From: an uncultured Elusimicrobia bacterium
GTDB taxonomy: Bacteria > Elusimicrobiota > Elusimicrobia > UBA1565 > UBA9628
Reading direction: 5' to 3'
Assembly: GCA_903830945.1 (NCBI GenBank)
Contig: CAIKVT010000063.1
Span: forward strand, 1 to 54,399
DNA length: 54,399 nucleotides
This document shows positions 8,451 through 15,150 of the stretch, piece by piece (positions within the stretch are counted from its first letter, which is position 1; each line of letters begins with the position of its first letter). The translations under genes and the position numbers were made by a program. The notes beneath the pieces are model-generated. The model did not search any database and had not been told where the DNA came from. It was given only the letters and a program-made list of their open reading frames with translations.

Positions 8451-8491
8451 CACTATCGGGGGCCTGAGCTGGCAAGTCGTGCCGGATAGTG
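8451..8491 (+). repeat. hairpin in the presumed leader of the RRM gene
   Basis: CACTATC (8451-8457) is complementary to GATAGTG (8485-8491), enclosing a GC-rich 27-base segment that can pair further (GGCA...TGCC). In bacterial RNA-binding-protein genes long structured leaders often mediate cold or autogenous regulation; for this gene that is only a possibility. Confidence 0.35.
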
Positions 8492-8569
8492 TCTGGTGTG
8501 TTTCATCGGAACCAGTTCATCTGGACTGCATTCTCTAACAAGATCAGGACTTGCCGCAGGGGGGGATAA

Positions 8570-8992
8570 ATGGGGAAGAAGCTTTATGTCGGAGGCCTAC
8601 CGTCCGAAGTCACGGACATCCAGCTCAACGCCATGTTCGCCGCTTGCGGCGTTGTTACCAGCGCCGAGATCAGGATGGAGAAAAAGACCGGACAATCACG
8701 CGGCTTCGGCTTCGTGGAAATGTCCACCTTCGCAGAAGCTCAAGAGGCCATCAAGAAGTTCCACGACACCACCCTCGGCGACAATAAGCTTGTCGTCAAC
8801 GAGGCCCGCCCCATCCCGGAGAAGCCCCAGAAAGGATTCCGCGGCTTTGACGGCGGTGGCGGAGGCTACGGCAGCCGCGGTGGAGGCTACGGCGGTCCCG
8901 CCGGGAATGTCGGCAGGTCCGGCGGCGGGTTCAATCAGAAAGGACACGACCGCAGAGGCGGCGGCGGCGGCAGCGGTAAAGGCGGCAGTTGA
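8570..8992 (+). CDS. RRM-family RNA-binding protein with Gly-rich tail
   Basis: Predicted protein of 140 residues. One RNA recognition motif spans residues 3-80, with RNP2 LYVGGL at 5-10 and RNP1 RGFGFVEM at 44-51, both with the aromatic residues that stack on RNA bases. The remaining 60 residues are an Arg/Gly/Tyr-rich tail (GGGGGYGSRGGG repeats), as in cyanobacterial Rbp proteins and eukaryotic glycine-rich RNA-binding proteins. Such proteins bind single-stranded RNA and act as chaperones, often in the cold. The ATG at 8570 follows a run of G (GCAGGGGGGG) that can serve as Shine-Dalgarno sequence. It lies next to the candidate structured RNA on the opposite strand, and any link between the two is speculative. 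Confidence 0.92.
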   Translation: MGKKLYVGGLPSEVTDIQLNAMFAACGVVTSAEIRMEKKTGQSRGFGFVEMSTFAEAQEAIKKFHDTTLGDNKLVVNEARPIPEKPQKGFRGFDGGGGGYGSRGGGYGGPAGNVGRSGGGFNQKGHDRRGGGGGSGKGGS

Positions 8993-9035
8993 CTTCAAAG
9001 TCCAAGCCCCACGACTAGCCCAAGATCCTCCGCGC

Positions 9036-9065
9036 CTGGCAGTCCCGGGATTATCCTTGTATAAT
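9036..9065 (+). promoter_or_regulatory. promoter of tRNA-Thr
   Basis: CTGGCA (9036-9041), an 18-base spacer, and a perfect TATAAT (9060-9065), ten bases before the first base of the mature tRNA at 9075. Confidence 0.55.
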
Positions 9066-9074
9066 AAGCGCACT

Positions 9075-9146
9075 GCCGACGTAGCTCAGCGGTAGAGCAA
9101 CCGCCTTGTAAGCGGTAGGTCGCCGGTTCGATCCCGGCCGTCGGCT
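9075..9146 (+). tRNA. tRNA-Thr (anticodon TGT)
   Basis: A 72-base cloverleaf. The acceptor stem GCCGACG pairs with CGTCGGC and the discriminator base is T. The D arm has AGCTCAGCGGTAGAGC, the anticodon stem ACCGC pairs with GCGGT around the loop CTTGTAA (anticodon TGT, reads ACA), and the T arm carries the GGTTCGATCC core. CCA is not encoded. Its 3' end borders the accessory island, and a degenerate copy of the whole gene lies 3.3 kb downstream at 12415-12504. Confidence 0.95.
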
Positions 9147-9227
9147 GCGATTTTAGAGCGGTTCTCGACGGAGAATCCATTTTTTCCTTTCCCGCCATTT
9201 TGACCGAGATTGATGGTTTTTGAACCA

Positions 9228-9240
9228 TTTAGGCACAGTC
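9228..9240 (+). repeat. direct repeat TTTAGGCACAGTC, left copy
   Basis: Identical to 12367-12379 in the same orientation. A related TGGCACAGTTCC lies about 33 bases downstream. On the right the motif is itself preceded by a partial tandem copy (AATTTAGGCAC from about 12354). The pair could mark inner ends of the island or be REP-like repeats. Confidence 0.5.
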
Positions 9241-9309
9241 CCCTGAGACGGGGGGGCGGAAAATGGCACAGTTCCGACTCCCGCTACGGTGCCGGCCGAG
9301 GCTGGAAAT

Positions 9310-9347
9310 GTGCCGACTTGGTGGCTTCTTCGGCACCAAGTCGGCAC
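9310..9347. repeat. perfect 14-bp inverted repeat
   Basis: GTGCCGACTTGGTG (9310-9323) and its exact complement at 9334-9347, separated by ten bases. No T-run follows on either strand, so an ordinary terminator is unlikely; a protein- or recombinase-binding site or a REP-like hairpin is more probable. Confidence 0.55.
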
Positions 9348-9374
9348 GGCCCATGTCTAGGATCTTATCCTTAG

Positions 9375-9400
9375 TTTATTCCCTAGCACTAGGGAATAAA
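9375..9400. repeat. near-perfect palindrome (12-bp arms, 2-base centre)
   Basis: TTTATTCCCTAG (9375-9386), CA, CTAGGGAATAAA (9389-9400). The short centre favours binding of a dimeric protein (operator or recombination site) over an RNA hairpin. No gene is nearby to show what it controls. Confidence 0.5.
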
Positions 9401-9445
9401 TCCTTCTCGTGCTGACGGTGGAACGTGACGATGCCGCTCTTTATG

Positions 9446-9463
9446 CTTGCCAATAATGGCAAG
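9446..9463. repeat. 7-bp inverted repeat
   Basis: CTTGCCA (9446-9452), ATAA, TGGCAAG (9457-9463). Third inverted repeat within 160 bases in the gene-free left part of the island. Confidence 0.35.
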
Positions 9464-9471
9464 TATTTTCT

Positions 9472-9528
9472 GTGAACTTTTCTGGGCATCGATCGTTCGA
9501 GTGAACTTTTGACCTGCCGTCAACTTTT
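9472..9528 (+). repeat. repeated GTGAACTTTT boxes, possible IS21-type end remnant
   Basis: GTGAACTTTT occurs at 9472-9481 and 9501-9510, and GTCAACTTTT at 9519-9528; looser forms follow (GGAACTTTT near 9610). Multiple short direct repeats of this type are known at the ends of IS21-family elements. No istA or istB gene is present, so at most a terminus remains. Confidence 0.3.
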
Positions 9529-9732
9529 CTACGACCTCCGCCGACCTTTTCGGCGCGAGGAGCCGCGGCCCGGCGGCGGTCCGGATGCAGCCTTCCGCGC
9601 GCGGGTGCGCCGAACGTCCGGAACTTTTTTAAGATTCTGCGAGCTGCTGAGTCGGGCCACGGCAGGCGGGAAAGACCTGGCTGGTGTGCGATCTGGCTTA
9701 TTTGTGATATGCTAAACTATATTTTTTAAGTA

Positions 9733-9761
9733 TTGACAAATATGTCTATACATATTAAACT
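9733..9761 (+). promoter_or_regulatory. promoter with operator palindrome for the XRE/Fic pair
   Basis: TTGACA (9733-9738), a 17-base spacer, and TAAACT (9756-9761). The spacer is almost entirely an inverted repeat: AATATGT (9739-9745), CTAT, ACATATT (9750-9756). A repressor dimer bound there would block RNA polymerase directly. The first gene encodes an HTH protein, so autoregulation is the simplest reading. Confidence 0.6.
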
Positions 9762-9789
9762 TATGGCGCACTTCGGGGGACAGCGCGCT

Positions 9790-10257
9790 ATGAAGAGAAA
9801 TAGACTGCCTGTATCGAGCGAGCATTTGCTGGACCAGATAGTTTCCTATGGGCGCAGGGCCCCGGAGGGACTGGAAGCCCTGCCGGTGCATGCTCTTATT
9901 AGGATGGTGCGAAATGCGGTTCGGATGACCCAAGCCCAACTGGCCGCGCGCGCCAACCTGCCGCAATCACACCTGGCCGTGATCGAATCCGGGAAAGTGG
10001 GCCTGAAGTTGGCGACCTTGCGAAAGATCTTTAGAGCTCTGCACGGCGACCTGGTGATCGTCGCCCGCTTCCGAAAGACGCCTGCCGCCATGGTCGCGGA
10101 ACGCATACGCGAGGTCGCGCGCAAGAAGATCGCGCGCGTCTCCGGCAGCATGGCGCTGGAAAAGCAGCTGCCGGATGACGTTATGACCAAGCGGCTGATA
10201 AAGGCGGAAGAGGAGCGTATGCTGCGCGAGCCTTCGACAGAGATTTGGGAGGAGTGA
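9790..10257 (+). CDS. XRE-family HTH regulator, mobile mystery protein A-like
   Basis: Predicted protein of 155 residues. A helix-turn-helix lies at about residues 37-95 (MTQAQLAARANLPQSHLAVIESG then LKLATLRKIFRAL), followed by VIVARF and a basic C-terminal region with VSGSMALEKQ. The domain order and the MALE..Q motif match 'mobile mystery protein A', whose gene regularly precedes a Fic protein called 'mobile mystery protein B', as here. It probably represses the pair and may act as the antitoxin. The ATG at 9790 is chosen because of a GGGGGAC element 9-15 bases upstream and because it lies downstream of the likely transcription start; earlier starts at 9733 and 9763 overlap the promoter. 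The stop TGA overlaps the next ATG by one base. Confidence 0.8.
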   Translation: MKRNRLPVSSEHLLDQIVSYGRRAPEGLEALPVHALIRMVRNAVRMTQAQLAARANLPQSHLAVIESGKVGLKLATLRKIFRALHGDLVIVARFRKTPAAMVAERIREVARKKIARVSGSMALEKQLPDDVMTKRLIKAEEERMLREPSTEIWEE

Positions 10258-10874
10258 TGGTCCACTTTGACACGCCGGAAGGCGCGACGCCAATCGAGGA
10301 CGCTTCGGGCTTGCTTATCGACGGAGTCCTCACTTATGCAGCCCTAAACGCGGTGGAAACCGAGAATATCGTGAGGGCTGTCAACGCCCATCTGCGACGC
10401 CGGAAACGGCGCGGAGCGGTTTGGCTCATCGAGGAGTATATCCGGCATGTGCATCGAGACATGTTCGACAGCGTATGGGAATGGGCCGGCCGCTACAGGG
10501 ATGCGGCGTTGAACATCGGCGTCCCGGCGTCCCGCATCCGGGAGGAAGTCGCCAAGCTTTGCCAGGACGTGGCCTTTTGGGACGCCCAACAGGATAATCC
10601 TTTGCCTGTCTTGGAGCGCGCTGTGCGGCTGCACCATCGCCTTTCCTGGATACACCCATTTCCAAACGGCAACGGCCGCCATGCGCGTCTGATGTCCGAC
10701 ATTTATCTGTACGTCAACGGCTGCCAGCAGCCGGAGTGGCCTAGTTCCGCGATGAGCGGTGCCGGAGGCGTGCGCGCGGGCTATCTCGATGCTCTGCGGA
10801 AAGCGGATGGCGGAGACTTCGGGCCGTTGATTGCCTATACACGCCGGTTTCTTCCAAAGGAAAAACATGGCTAG
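10257..10874 (+). CDS. Fic-domain protein, mobile mystery protein B
   Basis: Predicted protein of 205 residues, close to the usual size of 'mobile mystery protein B'. It begins HFDTPEGATPIEDASGLL, as family members do, and has the EEYIRHVHRDMFDSVWEWAGRYRD region and a complete Fic motif HPFPNGNGRHAR at residues 133-144 with catalytic His133. Fic enzymes usually transfer AMP from ATP to a hydroxyl of a target protein. No (S/T)xxxE(G/N) inhibitory helix is evident in this protein, so control could come from the upstream HTH protein. The ATG at 10257 overlaps the TGA of the previous gene and is preceded by GGGAGGAG; the TTG at 10245 is a less likely start. Target unknown. Confidence 0.85.
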   Translation: MVHFDTPEGATPIEDASGLLIDGVLTYAALNAVETENIVRAVNAHLRRRKRRGAVWLIEEYIRHVHRDMFDSVWEWAGRYRDAALNIGVPASRIREEVAKLCQDVAFWDAQQDNPLPVLERAVRLHHRLSWIHPFPNGNGRHARLMSDIYLYVNGCQQPEWPSSAMSGAGGVRAGYLDALRKADGGDFGPLIAYTRRFLPKEKHG

Positions 10875-10952
10875 AGCTATCGGCAGCCGAGGGGGGGGGC
10901 TCTCCAGAGACTCGACCGCGCATCACCCATTTTAAGTTTGGACTTCGATTAT

Positions 10953-10984
10953 TAAACCAAACTTACTATAATAACATTGGTTTA
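10953..10984 (+). promoter_or_regulatory. promoter region of the second Fic gene with inverted repeat around the -10
   Basis: A perfect TATAAT at 10967-10972 sits at the centre of an 8-bp inverted repeat: TAAACCAA (10953-10960) and TTGGTTTA (10977-10984). No good -35 is seen. A dimer bound here would cover the -10 and the start point. The repressor could be the HTH protein of the island or the winged-helix-like C-terminus of the Fic protein itself. Confidence 0.45.
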
Positions 10985-11004
10985 GATGCGCAAAAACAAA
11001 AGTT

Positions 11005-12294
11005 ATGAAAAGACCAGAACTGGCCGCCCCCCTTAAAGCCGCCTACGACAAACACCGCGGCTTCGGCGCGATCAAGGTCCCCGATGCTGGATACGAAAAC
11101 ATCTGGTTCATCGTTCCTCCCCCGCCGCCACGGAAACTCATCTGTGACCTGCCCCTGCGCGCCTTAGCGAAAGCCTGCTCAGTCCTGGCGCGCCAGCCGG
11201 ATTTTGCCTCCTTAACCTCCTTAGACAAACTGGTCAGCTACTACTTCGTGCGGCGCGAGGCGGTTGAGTCTTCCCGCTTGGAGGGCATATGGTCGACGAT
11301 CGATCAAATCCTCACACCTGGCACTGTCGCGGACTCTCAAGGAGCCCCGGATGGCCGACAATCCGTCAGGGGCTACGCGCACACAATTGAAAAGTATTTG
11401 GCTAGGGCTGCCGCGCTTAAGGAGCGCATATTCACGCAAGAAACCGTGCGCCAGATCCATAAGGAAATCGTAGCCAAAGATCCGCGCTTTCGAGGCGTGC
11501 CCGGAGCCCTGCGCTCCCCGGGCAAGCCCGGTGCTATCGTCCAGATCGGGGGATCGTTTCGCAAGGAGGAATCAACCTGCAATCCGGCGCCGCCCGCCTT
11601 CGTTGCTTCAAGCCTCCAGGCCGTGCTGGACTGGCTTAGCGACGAAAAATTGGCCCAGAGCGGCGATGCCGGAATAGGCGGCTTCACGCTGCCTGTGCGG
11701 CTGGCGCTGGGGCACGCCCACTTCGAGGCCGTGCACCCATTCTCCGATGGCAACGGCCGCGTCGGCCGGGCGCTCTGGCCGCTGCAAATGGTCTGCGCGG
11801 CCCATTTGCCCGTATATCTCTCGGGCTTCGTCGAGGCTTACCGCGGCGATTATGGCCGCGCCTTGCAGGCCGCGCAAAAAAAACTCGCCTACGGCGAGAT
11901 CATTGAATTCATCTGTGAGGCCATCGTCCGGGGCCAGGCTGAAGGCGCGGCCACGCGCGCCGCGATCGTTGGTATGCCCGCTCTCTGGATTAAGCGCGCT
12001 AGGTTTCGCGAGGGATCCGCCGCTCTGCGTGCTCTTGATGTGCTGCAGCGCCAACCCATAGTGACGATAGCGCTTTTGCAAGGTGAGCTAAAGATCACCA
12101 ATGAAGCGGCCCGCTTGGCCCTGGAGCAGCTCATAGAGCGAGGCGTTGCGCGCAATCGCGGCCGATTCGGCCGCGAACTGGTCTTTGCCGCGGAAGAGAT
12201 CATTGCCCTGCTCTCACGTCCCTTCGGCTCCGACGTCGTTCAGGCCCTCAAAGAAGGGCAACGAGCGCTGAAAAAAACCGTCAAGCCTAGCTAA
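11005..12294 (+). CDS. Fic-family protein with N-terminal Fic_N domain and C-terminal HTH-like region
   Basis: Predicted protein of 429 residues. The N-terminal Fic_N region (about 1-100) contains an inhibitory motif S89-x-x-x-E93-G94 in SSRLEG, so this is a class II Fic protein that would hold itself off through Glu93. The Fic core (about 120-290) has the full HPFSDGNGRVGR motif at 244-255 with catalytic His244. The C-terminal 90 residues (IALLQGELKITNEAARLALEQLIERGVARNRGR) look like a winged helix, common in this Fic subgroup. Probable activity: AMP transfer to protein targets, possibly DNA gyrase or other nucleic-acid enzymes as in some relatives, but the target cannot be told. No clear Shine-Dalgarno sequence precedes the ATG. 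Confidence 0.88.
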   Translation: MKRPELAAPLKAAYDKHRGFGAIKVPDAGYENIWFIVPPPPPRKLICDLPLRALAKACSVLARQPDFASLTSLDKLVSYYFVRREAVESSRLEGIWSTIDQILTPGTVADSQGAPDGRQSVRGYAHTIEKYLARAAALKERIFTQETVRQIHKEIVAKDPRFRGVPGALRSPGKPGAIVQIGGSFRKEESTCNPAPPAFVASSLQAVLDWLSDEKLAQSGDAGIGGFTLPVRLALGHAHFEAVHPFSDGNGRVGRALWPLQMVCAAHLPVYLSGFVEAYRGDYGRALQAAQKKLAYGEIIEFICEAIVRGQAEGAATRAAIVGMPALWIKRARFREGSAALRALDVLQRQPIVTIALLQGELKITNEAARLALEQLIERGVARNRGRFGRELVFAAEEIIALLSRPFGSDVVQALKEGQRALKKTVKPS

Positions 12295-12366
12295 TTATAT
12301 GGAAGAGCCGGCACCCTGCGTGGCATCGGGGGTTGCTCTTAGAAGCCGGAAAAAATTTAGGCACAA

Positions 12367-12379
12367 TTTAGGCACAGTC
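12367..12379 (+). repeat. direct repeat TTTAGGCACAGTC, right copy
   Basis: Identical to 9228-9240 and in the same orientation, near the right end of the island and 36 bases before the degenerate tRNA copy begins. Confidence 0.5.
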
Positions 12380-12414
12380 GGGGATTGGCGGACAGACCCG
12401 TCATCAAATTATTA

Positions 12415-12504
12415 TTGTAGAATAAACGTAACGCCAACGTCCGGATCTGGAGGGCCTAACCTCTTGTAAGCGGTAGGTCGCCGGTGTGATCCCGGCAGTC
12501 GGCT
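12415..12504 (+). pseudogene. degenerate tRNA-Thr copy at the right end of the island
   Basis: Aligns without gaps to 9057-9146, that is to the functional tRNA-Thr plus its -10 region. The last 41 bases, from the anticodon loop to the 3' end, differ at three positions, while the D arm and 5' anticodon stem are heavily altered, so no cloverleaf can form. The upstream bases are also related (TTGTATAATAAG against TTGTAGAATAAA), so the match is not limited to the 3' half of the tRNA as in a usual att site. It is either an old duplication or a tRNA replaced in part during integration. Confidence 0.8.
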
Positions 12505-12518
12505 GTGTCATCTGATCC

Positions 12519-14390
12519 ATGAAGAGCCACGCCCAGGCCCACCCTCACGAGAGCCCCCACCACCCTCATAGGCCGCTGGCCGTACTTTTGTTCGTCTTGG
12601 TCTTTTTGACGGCCGCTTACTCCGTTCACGAGACCGGAACTTGGCTGCACATTCGTACCGGAGCCGAGATGCTCGCCCGGCACGCCATCCCGGAGGCGGA
12701 CTCTTTCTCCCATACGGCCTCCGGACAGCCATGGTCCACGGACTCTTGGCTCAGCGACATCTTGTTCAAAGAGCTGGACCGCAGCGGCGGGCTGCTGGCC
12801 CTGGCCCTGCTTAAATGCAGCGTCATCGCCGCGGCCTTCGCTCTGCTCCTGCCGCTCTCGCCCGGCAGTCCCTTGCTCGCGGCCGGGGTGTTGGCCTTGG
12901 GCGCTGTCGCGGCTTGGCCGGGCATGATCGAGGCCCCTGGTTTTTTCGACTTCCTGTTCCTGGCCCTCCTCATCCGCGTGTTGCGGCCTAAGCGTTCCTT
13001 CACCTGGGCTACCGTGGTACAGGTAGGCATCGTCGAGCTGCTCTGGTCCAATCTCAACGGTTCCTCCGCGTTTATTGGCCTGGGACTGGTGGCCGTCAAG
13101 GTGGTCAAGACCTCACTCCGTGCCGGCCGGGGCGAGGGCCTGCGCTTCGTGGCGCTGATCGCCGCGGTCTTGGCCGGCATGGCCCTCAACCCTCATGGGT
13201 TCTCCATTATTAGGCACACTTTTCTCAACACGGCCCCCGTCTTGAGATCGCACTTGCCGTGGTTCAATTTCTACAGCGTTTTCGTCCTGGCCGGTGCCGC
13301 CGCGACCTGGATCTGCCTTCAGCAGGAGTTCTTCCTGTCCGTGTCCGCGGCCGGCCTGCTGGTCCTCTCCTTGGTCGCCCCGGTCCAGCAGCCGCTTTAT
13401 GTCCTGGCCGCCTGCCCGCTTATCGCCCTGGCATGCGGTCACTTCGTGCATCCGCCGCGCGACACTCTCGGCCGCGTGGCGCGCATGGCCTTGGGCTTTG
13501 CCGTTCTCTTCGCTTGGCATTGGTACACGGTCTATGTCCCTTTGGGGCGCCTTCCCGGCTACGGGAGGCCCGCTCTTGGGGGGGCGGTGAATTTCCTCAA
13601 GGCCAACGGGGTGACCGGCCGCATGTTCAACGAACCGGAGACCGGCGACGAGCTTCTGGCCCTCTCGGATCGGCCCGTGTTCGTGGATAGCCGCGCCGAT
13701 CTCTATGGGGCTTCCTTTATGAACGATGCCGAGCGCTGGCCCGCCCGCTTCCGGCAGTTGGCTGAGGCCTATCGGTTCAATTATGTCGTCATCCGCAATC
13801 GCCGCGCGGCCTATCCGGCGCGGGTGTTGGATGAGGACCCGGACTGGCGGTTGGCTTACGCCGACGACGCGGCTTTGGTTTATCTGCGCCGCTCCAGTCC
13901 GGCGGGCTGGCTGGTCGCGGGCGCTTCCCGGCGGCTGGTCGCGCCCAACCAGCTCTGGCCTGAGGCCATGGACGCGCTGTTGGTGCAGCCGTCGCGCGGG
14001 GCCAAGGTCCTGGCGGAGCTCGACGCCTGGATCGTGCAGTCCCCGGAGAGCGTCGAGCCCCTCTTGTGGAAGGCATACGCCTTGGATCGTATGCACATGT
14101 CACCGAAGGCGGAGCGGCTTCTCGAAGTGGCTCGCGACCGTATCGCCAGGCGGCGTGATCCGGAACTCATGGCCGGCCTCGGCAGTGTCCTGGAGCGGCG
14201 CGGGCTGGTTCAGGAGGCGATACGTCTCTACCAGGGCGTAGCGCTCTTGTCGCGGCGGCAGGGTGAGCGCGGCCTGGAGGCGGCGGTGAGCCTGCGTCTG
14301 GCCGCGGCTTGGCGTCAGGCCGGCGACGCGGCACGGGCGGGCCGCTGGGAGATGCGGGCAAGGGAGCTCGCATCTTTGAACGAGGATTGA
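12519..14390 (+). CDS. membrane protein with glycosyltransferase-like core and TPR-like tail
   Basis: Predicted protein of 623 residues. After a His/Pro-rich cytoplasmic tail come about ten hydrophobic helices (residues 20-350). The first extracytoplasmic loop WLHIRTGAEMLARHAIPEADSFSHT then GQPWSTDSWLSD is typical of a family of GT-C-like membrane proteins in Acidobacteria, Planctomycetes and related groups. Residues 360-430 form a small soluble domain (GRMFNEPETGDELL then DRPVFVDSRADLYG). The last 150 residues have helical repeats of TPR type. The function is unknown; a role in surface glycan assembly is an inference. The ATG starts only 14 bases after the degenerate tRNA copy and has no Shine-Dalgarno sequence, so its promoter may lie inside the island junction. 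Confidence 0.75.
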   Translation: MKSHAQAHPHESPHHPHRPLAVLLFVLVFLTAAYSVHETGTWLHIRTGAEMLARHAIPEADSFSHTASGQPWSTDSWLSDILFKELDRSGGLLALALLKCSVIAAAFALLLPLSPGSPLLAAGVLALGAVAAWPGMIEAPGFFDFLFLALLIRVLRPKRSFTWATVVQVGIVELLWSNLNGSSAFIGLGLVAVKVVKTSLRAGRGEGLRFVALIAAVLAGMALNPHGFSIIRHTFLNTAPVLRSHLPWFNFYSVFVLAGAAATWICLQQEFFLSVSAAGLLVLSLVAPVQQPLYVLAACPLIALACGHFVHPPRDTLGRVARMALGFAVLFAWHWYTVYVPLGRLPGYGRPALGGAVNFLKANGVTGRMFNEPETGDELLALSDRPVFVDSRADLYGASFMNDAERWPARFRQLAEAYRFNYVVIRNRRAAYPARVLDEDPDWRLAYADDAALVYLRRSSPAGWLVAGASRRLVAPNQLWPEAMDALLVQPSRGAKVLAELDAWIVQSPESVEPLLWKAYALDRMHMSPKAERLLEVARDRIARRRDPELMAGLGSVLERRGLVQEAIRLYQGVALLSRRQGERGLEAAVSLRLAAAWRQAGDAARAGRWEMRARELASLNED

Positions 14391-14411
14391 GGGTCAGGAG
14401 GGACCGTTTCC

Positions 14412-14440
14412 TGGACAAAGCGGTTTTCTCCTGATATACT
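14412..14440 (+). promoter_or_regulatory. sigma-70-type promoter for the lipoprotein gene
   Basis: TGGACA (14412-14417), a 17-base spacer, TATACT (14435-14440). The ATG is at 14454, so the transcript leader would be about six bases and has no Shine-Dalgarno sequence. Confidence 0.6.
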
Positions 14441-14453
14441 CACAGCGGGCTTT

Positions 14454-15122
14454 ATGAAACGGACCTTGGCGGCGGCGGTTCTGGCGCTTGGAGGACTGTT
14501 CGCCATCGGTTGCCAGCCGCCCTCTCATTCCCTCTATACGTCCCCAAATCGGGATTTCCAATGCAACGTCCCCTGGGCCTGGAACGTGATGTACGACTCC
14601 GAGGGGACGCACTTCACCAATCTCACCTTCATCGGGCCATTCGAGTCCGAGTTCTATCTGGGAGCACCGAGTTTCAGCGTGCGTTGGTACACGCGCTACG
14701 CCACGCACCGCTTGCGCGACGGGATGCTGGAGATGTACGGCAGCCCGGAAGATTTCACCAATCAGACCCTGGACGCGGTCTACGGGAAGGAGCGCCGTAT
14801 GGACCGGCCGGTCCAGGACCTGGCTGTCGAAGGACGAAGATTTAAGTATTTCGTCGTGGTCTCCGCCGGGCCCGTCCAGCCCGGGGCGCGGTGGGGCACC
14901 GCCGTGGATGGGGCCGGCAAGGTCATCAATCCGCGCAAGCACGCGTATGCGATCCTTCCAACGCCGAGCGGCTTCTACGTTCTGACCTATCCGGCCACGC
15001 GTCAAGCCTATGCGAAATATGAGACGCAGTTCGCCGCGCTGGTGAATTCATTCGTGCCGCTTAAGGACGGCCCCGGGGGAGCGCCGCTCTCGCCGCCTTC
15101 CCGGAGCAAACCTGCCCAGTAG
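14454..15122 (+). CDS. predicted lipoprotein of unknown function
   Basis: Predicted protein of 222 residues. The N-terminus MKRTLAAAVLALGGLFAIGC carries a lipobox ending in Cys20, so the mature protein should be lipid-anchored at the inner or outer membrane. The body has an alternating strand pattern (FQCNVPWAWNVMYDSEG, FIGPFESEFYLGAPSFSVRWY) resembling the small alpha/beta domain of PsbP-like or 'DUF1795'-like proteins, but I cannot assign it firmly. The C-terminal 20 residues are Pro/Ser-rich and probably disordered. A near-consensus promoter ends 13 bases before the ATG. The SRPBCC gene follows at 28 bases. Confidence 0.75.
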   Translation: MKRTLAAAVLALGGLFAIGCQPPSHSLYTSPNRDFQCNVPWAWNVMYDSEGTHFTNLTFIGPFESEFYLGAPSFSVRWYTRYATHRLRDGMLEMYGSPEDFTNQTLDAVYGKERRMDRPVQDLAVEGRRFKYFVVVSAGPVQPGARWGTAVDGAGKVINPRKHAYAILPTPSGFYVLTYPATRQAYAKYETQFAALVNSFVPLKDGPGGAPLSPPSRSKPAQ

Positions 15123-15150
15123 GACTTTGACGGGTATCGCCGAGTCTGCC

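Larger units (their letters stand above)
9147..12414 (+). mobile_element. accessory island between tRNA-Thr and a degenerate tRNA-Thr copy
   Basis: About 3.3 kb bounded on the left by the intact tRNA-Thr gene and on the right by a degenerate 90-base copy of it. It holds an XRE-type regulator and a Fic protein of the paired 'mobile mystery' families, and a second Fic protein. Left of the genes lies about 640 bases without a gene but with three strong inverted repeats and repeated GTGAACTTTT boxes. TTTAGGCACAGTC occurs near both ends in the same orientation (9228-9240, 12367-12379). No integrase or transposase is present, so if this is an integrated element it is a remnant or depends on an enzyme elsewhere. 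Insertion next to a tRNA gene with a tRNA-like sequence on the far side is the classic island layout. Confidence 0.55.

Noticed and set aside
8122-8453. Short overlapping ORFs on both strands upstream of the RRM gene
   Set aside because: No Shine-Dalgarno sequence, low-complexity composition, and they overlap the strongly base-paired RNA candidate.
9310-9528. A CRISPR array or leader
   Set aside because: Repeats differ in sequence and spacing; no regular repeat-spacer pattern and no cas genes.
12415-12504. A second functional tRNA-Thr
   Set aside because: D arm and 5' anticodon stem do not pair; acceptor 5' strand is also altered.
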